Shown: piece by piece, positions 1 through 7,333 of the stretch
Layout of the letters: every line of letters begins with the position of its first letter
Numbering within the stretch: position 1 is the first letter of the stretch
Source of the DNA: Synechococcaceae cyanobacterium RL_1_2
GTDB taxonomy: Bacteria; Cyanobacteriota; Cyanobacteriia; Cyanobacteriales; JAAUPO01
Assembly: GCA_012033095.1 (NCBI GenBank)
Contig: JAAUPO010000077.1
Span: 1 to 7,988, forward strand
DNA: 7,988 bases
Direction of reading: 5' to 3'
Notes under the pieces: model-generated
The model's input: only the letters and a program-made list of their open reading frames with translations
The model's database searches: none
Told to the model about the DNA's origin: nothing
Position numbers and translations under genes: made by a program

Positions 1-90
1 TCTTTTAAAATACACTCTTAGAAATGTGTAGAGTATCCTTCGAGGGAACGTATCTCCATTTAAGTTTTAGATTTTATTAAATCCTTATTC

Positions 91-117
91 CTAAATATCC
101 TTACAGCTTTAGCACTA
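91..117 (+). repeat. 27-bp dispersed direct repeat, copy 1
   Basis: The segment begins CTAAATATCCTTACAGCTT and ends AGCACTA. It recurs at 6590-6616 in the same orientation with one mismatch in 27 (T versus C at position 20). Both copies lie 3' of a gene: this one beyond the uma2 stop, the other beyond the smc stop. Read on the minus strand, both copies encode SA(K/E)AVRIFR followed closely by a stop, but no real gene is evident. It could be a dispersed genomic repeat or the end of a decayed mobile element. I cannot assign it to a named family. Confidence 0.7.
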
Positions 118-133
118 ACCATGATTAGATGAT

Positions 134-158
134 AAAAACCGCTTAAGCTATAGCGATC
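134..158 (-). terminator. Candidate intrinsic terminator for the uma2 gene
   Basis: Read on the minus strand, this is a 7-bp stem (GATCGCT at 158-152 with AGCGGTT at 143-137, including G-U pairs), an 8-nt loop, and a T5 run at 138-134. It starts about 38 nt after the uma2 stop codon. The 5' arm uses part of a HIP1 site (153-160), so the pairing may be incidental. The stem is only moderately stable. Confidence 0.35.
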
Positions 159-195
159 GCGAGCCTATTACCACCGGCTTATTACGGAGCAACGG

Positions 196-961
196 TCATG
201 AACCCCACCACTGGATCGAATTTTGTCCCCTTAGGAACAGTTTAAAGCCTTTAACTAATGTGGTTACAGCTAGAGTTGAGAACCATGGCATCAAGGGCCA
301 TCCGTTACCATTTCGAAATTTTTCCTGTAGATAAGTACGTAAGGTTCGCTCAGCTTGAATTTCATCCTGTTGGGCAGTAGCTAAAAATAAGTATAGATCC
401 TCTTTTGTCACAATAACGAAGGTAGGACTAATCTCCAATTCATGGTAATTGCCATTGTGCAACTGATAAATTTTTAACCCTTGACCGTTATAACGCCATA
501 CTTCGGGCACCCCGATCGCCGCATATAATTTATTGCGATCGATATTACTGGGGGTCAGATCCACATCTACCACTAAATCCGGGGGAGGATCTTGATCAAA
601 ATTAATATTGCGCCCGGCAACCTGGGGCTGACTACTTAGGTAAAATGCACTATCTGGCTCCACGGCGACCTGCAACCGAGGGACATTGATGGTGGTGGAA
701 CCCATGGTTTTAAGTTTCATACCCATTTCATAGGCCAGAATGCGAATAAATAATTCAATTAACCGTAACGCAAACTCATGATCTTCTAGGGCCATAGTAA
801 TTTCTAAAAGTTGACCATCATAGCTCAAGCGAGAATGACGATGTTGGGGTAGGGCGTTAAAAAAGTTGCCAATAATTATCCCAGGTTACTTCCCTAAAAA
901 TGACCCGTTGTTCACCGATGCTGACGGGGGAAGGGGAGGAGAGGGGAGAGGCAACTATCAT
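196..961 (-). pseudogene. Uma2-family (DUF820) PD-(D/E)XK nuclease, frameshifted
   Basis: The intact 3' part (TTG at 828 down to TGA at 196, 210 residues) has the Uma2 signature: EPDSAFYL, then PPPDLVVDVD, then NKLYAAIGVPEVWRY. This is the PD-(D/E)XK-like restriction-endonuclease fold, with D59, D84/D88 and K100 as likely metal/catalytic residues. It lacks the family's N-terminus. That part is upstream in another frame: ATG at 961 gives 34 residues including GEQRVIFREVTWDNYWQLF, then TAA at 857-859. Removing one T from the minus-strand T6 run (859-864) joins them as WQLF-NALPQHRHSRLSYDG, matching the usual family order, for 254 residues. An AGG lies 6 nt before ATG 961. I therefore reject TTG 828 as the native start. 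The role of Uma2 proteins is poorly known; many are thought to be transposon-related or solitary nucleases. The frameshift may be real or a sequencing error. Confidence 0.85.
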
Positions 962-1056
962 TGAGACCTAGCTATCAAAGATAAATATTGGAATTTTGGC
1001 GTTGCTAAAATGGCTGAAATAAAAGAGGAAAGTTTAGGTGAAAGTTTTTAAAGAAG

Positions 1057-1086
1057 TATATATTAATCCTAAATAGCTTGTGGCAA
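1057..1086 (-). promoter_or_regulatory. Possible promoter for the uma2 gene
   Basis: On the minus strand, TTGCCA (1086-1081; 5 of 6 matches to the -35 consensus) is followed after 18 bp by TATATA (1062-1057; 4 of 6 matches to the -10). This would give a leader of roughly 90 nt before ATG 961. The DNA here is AT-rich, so chance matches are easy and support is weak. Confidence 0.25.
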
Positions 1087-1330
1087 TTGAGTACATTGAA
1101 AGCCAAGTCTAGCAAGGATCTTGATGTTATGACCTAGTTAGGACTGCTATAGTTCGCGCAATGTTTAAATTTTTAAAACCGATCCATTTTTCAACTTTTT
1201 TAAATTTATCTTTTAAATTGACCCCAAAATTCATCCCTGAATTAACCAACGCCGGCATTTTTTCATTTTTGTATTGCCCCAGGAGTAAGCCTACCGGAGG
1301 TTTAAACGTCCGCTGCCAACAATGATTAGC

Positions 1331-1356
1331 AACAGGAATTGGTAACAGGAATTGGT
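1331..1356. repeat. 13-bp perfect tandem duplication
   Basis: Two adjacent perfect copies of AACAGGAATTGGT (1331-1343 and 1344-1356) lie in non-coding DNA. This looks like a simple replication-slippage duplication. No function is implied. Confidence 0.8.
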
Positions 1357-1483
1357 AAATTAATCATGAAACATCCCATCTCCTAGGAGAGCAATGCCAC
1401 CATAGAAATTTAACCACGTTTTGATCATCGAATTGATGGTCATTGATGTTAAAAAAGTAGTTGAAAAACTCCTGTCCTTGATC

Positions 1484-2464
1484 TTAATGGCGATCGTGGG
1501 GGAGCATTAACCAAGCCTCTAGATCTGGCCCTTGGGGAATAATACCGCCGGGATTGAGGGGAAACAAACTGCCATAATAATCCCGTTTTATGGTGGCTAA
1601 ATCACAGGTCTGGGGGATGCCATCCTGTTGATATAAATCCCTTAGATAGGGACCTAAATGGGGGTAACTGGCGATCGCGCGACGGTTACATTTAAACAGG
1701 CCGTAATACACCAAATCAAACCGAATCAAGGTGGTAAACAAACGGACATCCGCCAGGGTTAAGCGATCGCCACCCAAGTACCGTCGCTCGGCCAGCACCA
1801 TATTAATGTGATCTAGGGTGTCAAATAGCTCATTACAGGCTTGATCGTAAGCGGTCTGACTTTGGGCAAAACCACAGCGATACACACCATTGTTAACGGT
1901 GCGATAAATCCTGTCATTCCATTGATCAATTTCCCCCCGTAAAGCCTCAGGATATAAATCCACATCGGGACGGTTAGCCCAATCGTTGAACTGGGCGTTA
2001 AGCATCATAATAATGTCGCTGCTTTCGTTATTGACGATGGTATGGGTTTGGCGATCGTATAACACTGGAACGGTGGCCCGACCCTTAAAAGTGGGGTCAT
2101 GGTGCCGATAAAAAGCCGGCAACGAGTTTACCCCCAGGTTATGGTCTGCTGGTAATAACCAACTCCCCCCCTCTGGATCGGGCTGGGCGATCGTGACACT
2201 AATAACCTCCTCCAACCCTTTTAAGGCCCTCACCACCAGGGTACGGTGGGCCCAAGGACACCCCATGCCAACGATCAAGCCATAGCGATCGCGATCGGGA
2301 CAGTAATTATGATCTCCTCCATCACCGATCCCATGGCGAAATTGACTACGGGGCCGTTGATAATTGCCGGCTTGATCCGTGGGGGCCAGGCTACCCATCA
2401 TGATTTGCCATTGGGTACTCCATATAAATTTACCCAGGGCAATAATTGGTTTTGGTGGAATCAT
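1484..2464 (-). CDS. Glutathionyl-hydroquinone reductase (Xi-class glutathione S-transferase, YqjG/PcpF type)
   Basis: This 326-residue cytosolic protein has the usual family length and motifs throughout. The thioredoxin-like N-domain carries the catalytic motif GCPWAHRT with Cys69, the cis-proline motif TVPVLYD (131-137, P133), and the glutathione-binding NNESSD (145-150, E147/S148). The helical C-domain carries VNNGVYRCGFA (190-200), LTLADVRLFTTLIRFD (235-250), FKCN (257-260) and the terminal NPGGIIPQGP (304-313). Xi-class enzymes use an active-site Cys, not Tyr or Ser, to reduce glutathionyl-hydroquinones to hydroquinones with release of GSSG. In a cyanobacterium the likely role is recycling quinone adducts or handling oxidative stress; that role is inferred. 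The ATG at 2464 is preceded by AGGA with 6 nt spacing. The gene stands alone, convergent with nothing and divergent from smc across a 476-bp gap. No defect is seen. Confidence 0.95.
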   Translation of the reverse strand: MIPPKPIIALGKFIWSTQWQIMMGSLAPTDQAGNYQRPRSQFRHGIGDGGDHNYCPDRDRYGLIVGMGCPWAHRTLVVRALKGLEEVISVTIAQPDPEGGSWLLPADHNLGVNSLPAFYRHHDPTFKGRATVPVLYDRQTHTIVNNESSDIIMMLNAQFNDWANRPDVDLYPEALRGEIDQWNDRIYRTVNNGVYRCGFAQSQTAYDQACNELFDTLDHINMVLAERRYLGGDRLTLADVRLFTTLIRFDLVYYGLFKCNRRAIASYPHLGPYLRDLYQQDGIPQTCDLATIKRDYYGSLFPLNPGGIIPQGPDLEAWLMLPHDRH

Positions 2465-2470
2465 TTTAAA

Positions 2471-2474
2471 TCCT
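2471..2474 (-). promoter_or_regulatory. Ribosome binding site of the glutathionyl-hydroquinone reductase gene
   Basis: AGGA on the minus strand lies 6 nt upstream of ATG 2464, a good Shine-Dalgarno spacing. It supports this start over internal ATGs. Confidence 0.6.
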
Positions 2475-2723
2475 ATTCAATCCTATAATTTCTTACTGTG
2501 CAAGGATTTTGGTGTACTTCATAAGTAAATTCGCTATGATTTTTAGGGCTAGGGCCGAGACGCAGGGAGTGTAATCCCCCCCCCGATCATCAGCTTCCAA
2601 AGATTAGACTTTTGTCATTATAGCGATCGCGGATCACTGGGAGATTACCCCTGGTCAAACTTTTACCGGTTAAAGCTGCGAACTTTAGAATGTGTTTGAA
2701 AAGTATCAAATGTTGTTGAGCCG

Positions 2724-2754
2724 CCCCCTAAATTCTCCAATTTTTGGGTGACTT
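2724..2754. repeat. Degenerate copy of a cyanobacterial hairpin repeat
   Basis: The sequence starts CCCCCTAAATTCTCCAATTT and continues TTGGGTGACTT. It forms a hairpin: AAATT (2730-2734) pairs with AATTT across a CTCC loop, and CCC with GGG beyond an internal loop. It resembles the common intergenic cyanobacterial repeat of the form CCCCCTAAATCCCCCAATTT followed by a G run and GACTT. That similarity is from memory, not a search. It is most likely a decayed dispersed repeat or mobile-element end. Confidence 0.45.
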
Positions 2755-2869
2755 GCTTGAACGATTGTCCCCAAACATCCCCAAATATCATGGTTCCCAG
2801 GACAGAATCGAAATTTTTGCGTAAGTCCTGATTGATTATGGCGTTGGTGGAGGTTACTGGGGTTAATGA

Positions 2870-2898
2870 TTGAAGCGATCGCGGAAATTAGTTAATAT
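2870..2898 (+). promoter_or_regulatory. Candidate sigma-70-type promoter of smc
   Basis: TTGAAG (2870-2875) and TAATAT (2893-2898) are 17 bp apart, the optimal spacing, and each matches the consensus at 4 of 6 positions. Transcription would begin around 2905, leaving a leader of about 35 nt before ATG 2941. A HIP1 palindrome (2875-2882) sits in the spacer. No clear Shine-Dalgarno precedes ATG 2941, which is common in cyanobacteria. Confidence 0.35.
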
Positions 2899-2940
2899 AG
2901 TGCATTCCTATTACTTGCTAGCTGTCAACCCAAACCATCA

Positions 2941-3708
2941 ATGGTTCACGTTAAATGTGTAGAACTATCCCACTTTAAATCCTTTGGTGGTACCACAACG
3001 ATTCCCCTCCTCGATGGATTTACGGTCGTGTCTGGGCCCAATGGATCGGGGAAGTCCAATATTTTGGATGGGATTTTGTTTTGTCTAGGTTTAGCTAGTT
3101 CTAAGGGAATGCGGGCCGATCGCTTACCCGATTTAGTCAATAGTAAATCAGCGAGCTCAGGAAAAACTGCTGAAGCGATCGTATCAGTGACGTTTGATGT
3201 CAGCGATTTGACCCTTGATCCAGAAGCCGAACAGAACCCCTTTCCAGAGGATGATTGGAAAGTTACCCGTAAGTTACGCCTGACCAAGGGGGGCAGCTAT
3301 GCTTCCACCTATTACATCAATGATCAGGTGTGCACCGCCACCGAACTCCATGAGCAACTACGACAACTACGCATTTACCCGGAAGGTTATAACGTGGTGT
3401 TGCAGGGGGACGTGACGAGTATTATTAGCATGAACTCGAAGGAACGACGGGGCATCATTGATGAATTAGCCGGCGTGGCGGAATTTGATCGCAAAATTGA
3501 CCAAACCCGTAAAACCCTTGATTCGGTTAGGGAACGGGAAGAACGGTGCGAAATTATTACCCAGGAATTGCAGTTAACCCTCGAAAAACTGTCGGCAGAA
3601 CGGGCTAAGGCGGAAAAATATCAAAAGCTCAAAGCCCAGGTGATGGCCCGTCAGGGGGAACAACGTTGGTTTAAATGCGATCGCAGCAATTACGCCAGGA
3701 TCAGTTAG
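2941..3708 (+). CDS. smc: SMC ATPase, N-terminal part (split by frameshift)
   Basis: This is the N-terminal ATPase half-head and start of the coiled coil of SMC, the DNA-loop-organising ATPase of the condensin-like complex with ScpA and ScpB, which acts on the nucleoid. Visible landmarks are the start [17 protein letters not shown], Walker A GPNGSGKS (32-39, K38), [12 protein letters not shown] (55-66), Q-loop [11 protein letters not shown] (151-161, Q155) and [13 protein letters not shown] (174-186). The coiled coil begins at about 190. The frame ends at TAG 3706-3708, where a normal SMC of about 1,190 residues continues. The continuation is in the -1 frame from about 3675. Restoring one G (AAA TGC to AAA TGG CGA TCG) rejoins the halves as WFK-WRSQQL, so the last 11 residues here (from about 245) are probably frameshift product. 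ScpA and ScpB are not in the window. The span 2941-6512 is best read as one ancestral gene. Confidence 0.9.
   Translation: MVHVKCVELSHFKSFGGTTTIPLLDGFTVVSGPNGSGKSNILDGILFCLGLASSKGMRADRLPDLVNSKSASSGKTAEAIVSVTFDVSDLTLDPEAEQNPFPEDDWKVTRKLRLTKGGSYASTYYINDQVCTATELHEQLRQLRIYPEGYNVVLQGDVTSIISMNSKERRGIIDELAGVAEFDRKIDQTRKTLDSVREREERCEIITQELQLTLEKLSAERAKAEKYQKLKAQVMARQGEQRWFKCDRSNYARIS
3669..3708 (+). other. Frameshift junction and overlap within smc
   Basis: The zero frame reads TGG TTT AAA TGC GAT CGC and stops at TAG 3706. The -1 frame has TAA at 3672-3674, then ATG CGA TCG CAG, and stays open to 6512. The switch must fall between the two stops. No X XXY YYZ slippery heptamer lies in this interval, and slipping on TTT AAA would run straight into the TAA. 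One missing G beside the HIP1 palindrome (3677-3684) explains the break most simply. Confidence 0.75.
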
Positions 3709-6512
3709 CCCAGGAAATCCGTGAATTAGAGCACCAACAAACCCAAACCCGCACCACCATCGAACAAACCAAAGGGTTAATTACCACTACCACCGTCGAG
3801 TTAGCCCACTTAAATCAACGAGTTAAGGCCCTCGGAGAAGATCAGCAGTTAGCCCTCTCAGCCCAATTAGCGGGGTTGAAAGCAGAAAAAGAGCAAGTCC
3901 AACGACAACAACAGGATTTAGCCCACCAACACACCACCATCGAAACGAAAACAAACCAATGGCACCAGGAATTAGGAGCCTATCGCCATCAATTAGAGGC
4001 CCTAGCCACCCAGCAGCAGTCCTTAGAGGGCCAGGAGTTACCCCGATTAGACCAGCAATGGGAACAAGCGAAATCGGTGGAGCAGACCATTCAAGAACAA
4101 TCGGAAGCGATCGCCCAAGCCTCAGAAACGGGGGTAAATGAACAGGCCGATCTAACCCGCCGCATAGGGGAGTTACAAAAGGCCGTTAATCCCCTATTAC
4201 GAGAACAGGCCCAATTGACCGAGCGTTATCAACAATTAAGCCACACGATCGAGGAAAAATCCCAATCCCTAGCCCAGGTGCAAGGGCAAATCGTAGAAAA
4301 GCAACAGAGTTTAGGGGTATTGGTGCAGGACTTAACCACAGGCGAAGAAGCCGTACAAACCTTGGCCATGGCCCTAGCTGCCACGGAACGAGATCTAACC
4401 CTCGATCGGGATACGGAAAACCGCTTAAGTTTGGAACAACGGGAAGCCCAGCGCAAACTCGATCGCTTAGAGGCCACCACCCAAGCCCAACAGGAAGCCC
4501 AGGGCACCTTCGCCACCCAAATTATTCTAGGGGCCGACCTGGAGGGGGTTCATGGATTGGTGGCCCAATTAGGCCAAGTAGCTAAACCCTACCAATTAGC
4601 GTTAGAAACTGCCGCTGGGGGGAGGTTAGGTTATGTGGTGGTGGAACATGACGGGGTGGGGGCTGCGGGCATTCGTTTGTTAAAGGAAAAAAGAGCTGGT
4701 CGAGCAACGTTTTTACCATTAAATAAAATTAAATCCCCCAGTATTAATCTCAGTAATTTGCCCCACCGTAGCCCTGGCTTCATTGATTTAGCCATGAATT
4801 TAGTGGAATGCGAACCTCGTTTTAGTAAAATTTTTGCCTACGTCTTTGGTAACACCATCGTATTTGAAGATATCGATGCGGCCCGGCCTTTTTTGGGTCG
4901 TCACCGCATTGTTACCCTGGAGGGAGAAGTATTAGAAAGTAGCGGAGCCATGACCGGGGGCAGTCAATCCCGGCGATCGGCGTTACATTTTGGCACCATC
5001 GAACCCCAGGAATCGGAGGAGTTACGCACCCTTAAACAACGGTTAGGGGAACTAGAAACCTTACTGGCTAGCATTCAACGATCGATCGCGACCCAAACCC
5101 AAACCGTTACCGCCCAAGCAGAACGATTAACCCAATCCCGTCAACAACTACGGGAACAACAGTTTCAACAACAACAACTGGTTAAAGAGTTAGGTCAATG
5201 GACAGAGCAGCAGGAACGTACCCAGGGGGAACTAGGTCAGCACCAACAGGATCTCGTGACCATGGAGCAACGACTCAACCAGTTAGGCCAGTTAATTCCT
5301 CCCCAGGAACAGGAACTCCATACCCTCCAAGAAAGGTTAAATAACCTGGAAACCTCCCAAACCCATAGTGAATGGCAGGAGGTACAGCAGTTACTTAAGG
5401 CCCATCAACAAACCATCCACCAAGCAGAACAGGCTCTCCGTACGGCCCAAACCCAATTACAGCAGGTGGTAAATCAACGCGATCGCCTCATCGAAAAAAT
5501 TACCCTCACCGAAACTAACCTCCGGGAACTACAGCAACAGCAAACTGAGCTACATCAGCAAGGGGAAACCTTAGCGGCCAAACTCACCGCCATCATGACG
5601 GATATGGCCGCGATCGATGGCCAACTGGGGGAACTCTCCGATGAACTCAAAACCGCTAAAGCCGAGCGTGACAACAAAGAACAAGAACTTAAACAACAGC
5701 AGCAGCACGAACAACAACAAATTTGGCATCTAGAAAAACTCCAACAAACCCACCAGGAAAAGGAACAATCCCTTCGCCAACTAAAACAATGGTTGACGGA
5801 GCACCATGATCCAGACTTAGCCGTTCCTGAAAATTTACCAGAGGACTTAGACCTAAGGAAGATCAAGGAGTTGCTAGATCATCTCGACGAAGAGATCGAT
5901 CGCGGTCAAAAACGCCTCACCCGCATGGAACCAGTAAATATGCTTGCCCTAGAGGAATACCAAAAAACAGAACTCCGCCTCAACGAATTATCAGAACAGT
6001 TGGCGACCCTTGCCGAAGAACGGACAGGGGTATTACTGCGCATCGAAAAATTTAGAACTCTTCGCCTCAATGCTTTTAAGGAAGCCTTTGATGCGGTTAA
6101 TGAAAACTTTAAATCCATTTTCGCTACCCTCTCCGATGGGGATGGTTATTTACAGCTAGAAAACGAAGAAGATCCCTTTGAAGGAGGCCTCAACCTCGTC
6201 GCCCACCCCAAAGGAAAACCAGTACAAAGGCTAAGTTCCATGTCCGGAGGGGAAAAGTCCTTGACGGCGCTAAGCTTTATTTTTTCCCTGCAACGGTACC
6301 GGCCTTCCCCCTTCTATGGTTTTGATGAAGTAGATATGTTTCTAGATGGAGCCAATGTGGAAAAACTCGCTAAAATGGTCAAGCACCAAGCCCAATCCGC
6401 CCAATTTATTGTGGTGAGTCTGCGCCGGCCGATGATCGAATCAGCCCAACGCACGATCGGCGTAACCCAAGCGAGGGGGGCCTATACCCAGGTTTTAGGT
6501 ATCAAACTATAG
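3675..6512 (+). CDS. smc: SMC ATPase, coiled coil, hinge and C-terminal head (split by frameshift)
   Basis: These 945 residues are the rest of SMC: first coiled-coil arm rich in Gln and Glu (about 1-280), hinge/dimerisation domain (about 287-430, with [10 protein letters not shown] and [12 protein letters not shown]), second coiled-coil arm (about 440-800), then the C-terminal half-head. That half-head has the ABC signature [10 protein letters not shown] (from 854), Walker B FYGFDEVD (D884, E885) and the tail [12 protein letters not shown]. Together with the upstream frame the total is about 1,190 residues, a complete SMC. Its first ATG (3675) directly follows a TAA in the same frame and overlaps the upstream frame by 34 bp. 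GGGGGA ends 15 nt before it, too far for a strong ribosome site. Without Walker A this piece cannot form a whole head alone. Either translation is restored, the pieces reassemble, the gene is dead, or a base was lost in sequencing. Confidence 0.9.
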   Translation: MRSQQLRQDQLAQEIRELEHQQTQTRTTIEQTKGLITTTTVELAHLNQRVKALGEDQQLALSAQLAGLKAEKEQVQRQQQDLAHQHTTIETKTNQWHQELGAYRHQLEALATQQQSLEGQELPRLDQQWEQAKSVEQTIQEQSEAIAQASETGVNEQADLTRRIGELQKAVNPLLREQAQLTERYQQLSHTIEEKSQSLAQVQGQIVEKQQSLGVLVQDLTTGEEAVQTLAMALAATERDLTLDRDTENRLSLEQREAQRKLDRLEATTQAQQEAQGTFATQIILGADLEGVHGLVAQLGQVAKPYQLALETAAGGRLGYVVVEHDGVGAAGIRLLKEKRAGRATFLPLNKIKSPSINLSNLPHRSPGFIDLAMNLVECEPRFSKIFAYVFGNTIVFEDIDAARPFLGRHRIVTLEGEVLESSGAMTGGSQSRRSALHFGTIEPQESEELRTLKQRLGELETLLASIQRSIATQTQTVTAQAERLTQSRQQLREQQFQQQQLVKELGQWTEQQERTQGELGQHQQDLVTMEQRLNQLGQLIPPQEQELHTLQERLNNLETSQTHSEWQEVQQLLKAHQQTIHQAEQALRTAQTQLQQVVNQRDRLIEKITLTETNLRELQQQQTELHQQGETLAAKLTAIMTDMAAIDGQLGELSDELKTAKAERDNKEQELKQQQQHEQQQIWHLEKLQQTHQEKEQSLRQLKQWLTEHHDPDLAVPENLPEDLDLRKIKELLDHLDEEIDRGQKRLTRMEPVNMLALEEYQKTELRLNELSEQLATLAEERTGVLLRIEKFRTLRLNAFKEAFDAVNENFKSIFATLSDGDGYLQLENEEDPFEGGLNLVAHPKGKPVQRLSSMSGGEKSLTALSFIFSLQRYRPSPFYGFDEVDMFLDGANVEKLAKMVKHQAQSAQFIVVSLRRPMIESAQRTIGVTQARGAYTQVLGIKL

Positions 6513-6589
6513 GATCTATCGGGTAAATTGTATGGTTGTATGGTCAAAAATTAAGGGGATTGATTGCTCATATATCAATTATCCTGGGT

Positions 6590-6616
6590 CTAAATATCCT
6601 TACAGCTTCAGCACTA
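6590..6616 (+). repeat. 27-bp dispersed direct repeat, copy 2
   Basis: This matches 91-117 at 26 of 27 positions in the same orientation and lies 78 bp past the smc stop. The two copies bracket the uma2, reductase and smc genes. The similarity stops abruptly on both sides apart from short AT-rich matches, so it is a discrete short unit and not a long duplication. Confidence 0.7.
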
Positions 6617-6838
6617 CCTAACCGTTTACTAGGGCTTGTCATCCATTCGCGTTAAAACGTTGATCCTGAGCCAGGTTCAGAAAATATATAGTCTTTTTGA
6701 ACAATTATGGGAAATAAATAGAGCTGAAAGCATTCCATAAAGAGGAAAAACTATCCCATCCCAAATTAAATTGACTATAGTTATAGTTTTAAACTGAAAT
6801 CCTTAGCTAAGAAGAGTTTCGGGTTTAAATGATGACCG

Positions 6839-6867
6839 CCCCTAGTACTTGCCATGGGCAGCAGGGG
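6839..6867. other. Composite hairpin in intergenic DNA
   Basis: The outer stem CCCCT (6839-6843) pairs with AGGGG (6863-6867). The inner stem TGCC (6850-6853) pairs with GGCA (6857-6860) around an ATG loop. The unpaired parts are 6 nt and 2 nt. It is GC-rich within AT-rich DNA. No T-run follows on either strand, so it is not a typical terminator; a structured RNA, protein site or repeat remnant is possible. Confidence 0.35.
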
Positions 6868-7078
6868 TTCACATTGGTTAATTGATTCAAACATGGATTA
6901 AAAGAATAATTAAGATTGCACCATCAACCCCAGGTACTCAGTATAATTTCATAAAATTCTTACATTATAAAATCTACTTCAACTACCCGTGTACCCACGA
7001 ACTATTGCGATGGGGTTGCACTGGCCGGATATTCTTTCAATGTTTAAATAATTAAATCTAGTACCCTATTAATAGCTA

Positions 7079-7165
7079 AATCAATACCTAATCAATACCC
7101 AAAAAAATACAGCGATAGATTTAGATAGATTAAATAAGATTAACTATTTATGCTTATCTATGCTT
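7079..7165. repeat. Cluster of short direct repeats with 10-11 bp period
   Basis: AATCAATACC occurs at 7079-7088 and 7090-7099 (period 11), TATGCTT at 7149-7155 and 7159-7165 (period 10), with TAGATT-like repeats between. A-tracts near helical spacing could bend the DNA upstream of the gene at 7344, but low complexity alone may explain the pattern. Confidence 0.4.
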
Positions 7166-7329
7166 GCGATCGGGCTTCGGCTCCGCTGAATCTCTAAATA
7201 ATTTGATCTGTAGTTCTAATTTGCATAGTTAGTATAACTCTAATTTTAGACAGCTTACCTATTAAGGCTTTGTCAACTCTTCCTTAGTCATTTTCCTTAG
7301 GATCTTGGCAAAAAAAATCTCACAAATTT

Positions 7330-7333
7330 GGAG
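7330..7333 (+). promoter_or_regulatory. Ribosome binding site for the SH3/peptidoglycan-binding gene
   Basis: GGAG lies 10 nt before ATG 7344. This is at the long end of workable spacing and supports that start over the internal ATGs at 7428 and 7551. Confidence 0.45.

Larger units (their letters stand above)
962..1483. other. Intergenic region without a supported gene
   Basis: About 520 bp of AT-rich DNA lie between the uma2 5' end and the 3' end of the glutathione transferase gene. It holds the possible uma2 promoter, a 13-bp tandem duplication (1331-1356), and short ORFs on both strands over the same stretch (54 codons plus strand from ATG 1161; 43 codons minus strand from ATG 1258). None has a convincing ribosome binding site or a family I recognise. 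A weak AGTT/AACT hairpin followed by T6 (minus strand, 1470-1451) lies just past the transferase stop and might end its transcript. Confidence 0.6.
2465..2940. other. Divergent intergenic region between the reductase gene and smc
   Basis: These 476 bp separate two divergently transcribed genes, so both promoters must lie here. Contents are a C9 run (2576-2584), HIP1 sites at 2623 and 2875, a two-part hairpin at 2632-2656, a hairpin repeat at 2724-2754, a TGCGTAAGTCCTGA motif at 2819-2832, and a candidate smc promoter at 2870-2898. A 42-codon minus-strand ORF (2791-2663) overlaps the hairpin repeat and is not supported as a gene. Confidence 0.6.
153..5486. repeat. HIP1-type octamer palindromes (nine GCGATCGC sites)
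   Basis: GCGATCGC starts at 153, 1671, 1763, 2285, 2623, 2875, 3677, 4107 and 5479. About 0.1 would be expected by chance in 8 kb. This over-representation is the well-known hallmark of many cyanobacterial genomes. Sites occur in both coding and intergenic DNA, and one (3677) coincides with the smc frameshift. None occurs after 5486, so the last 2.5 kb, mostly AT-rich intergenic DNA, is free of them. Confidence 0.9.

Noticed and set aside
2246..2488. 80-codon plus-strand ORF
   Set aside because: It lies almost entirely antisense to the 5' end of the well-supported reductase gene and has no recognisable domain.
2946..3287. 113-codon minus-strand ORF
   Set aside because: It is antisense to the conserved SMC Walker A region; its length is explained by codon bias of the sense gene.
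3669..3690. Programmed -1 ribosomal frameshifting in smc
   Set aside because: No X XXY YYZ slippery heptamer lies in the permitted interval; slipping on TTT AAA would meet TAA at 3672. A missing base is simpler.
3959..4141. 60-codon plus-strand ORF in smc
   Set aside because: Alternate frame within the continuous SMC coiled coil, with no domain or ribosome site.
4229..4516. 95-codon minus-strand ORF inside smc
   Set aside because: Antisense shadow of the Gln/Glu-rich coiled coil, with a low-complexity Ser/Arg/Cys translation.
5555..6118. Two minus-strand ORFs (5555-5866 and 5906-6118) inside smc
   Set aside because: Shadows of the second coiled-coil arm; Ser/Cys/Trp-rich translations typical of reversed CAG/CAA codons.
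6559..6579. Hairpin after smc as an intrinsic terminator
   Set aside because: A 6-bp AT-rich stem with a 9-nt loop and no following T-run.
6636..6734. 33-codon TTG-start ORF after smc
   Set aside because: Rare start, no ribosome site and no recognisable relatives; length is within chance for AT-rich DNA.
7171..7186. GGGC-TTCG-GCTC mini-hairpin with a UUCG loop
   Set aside because: Only four pairs, one of them G-U, and no T-tract; more likely a fragment of a GC-rich repeat.
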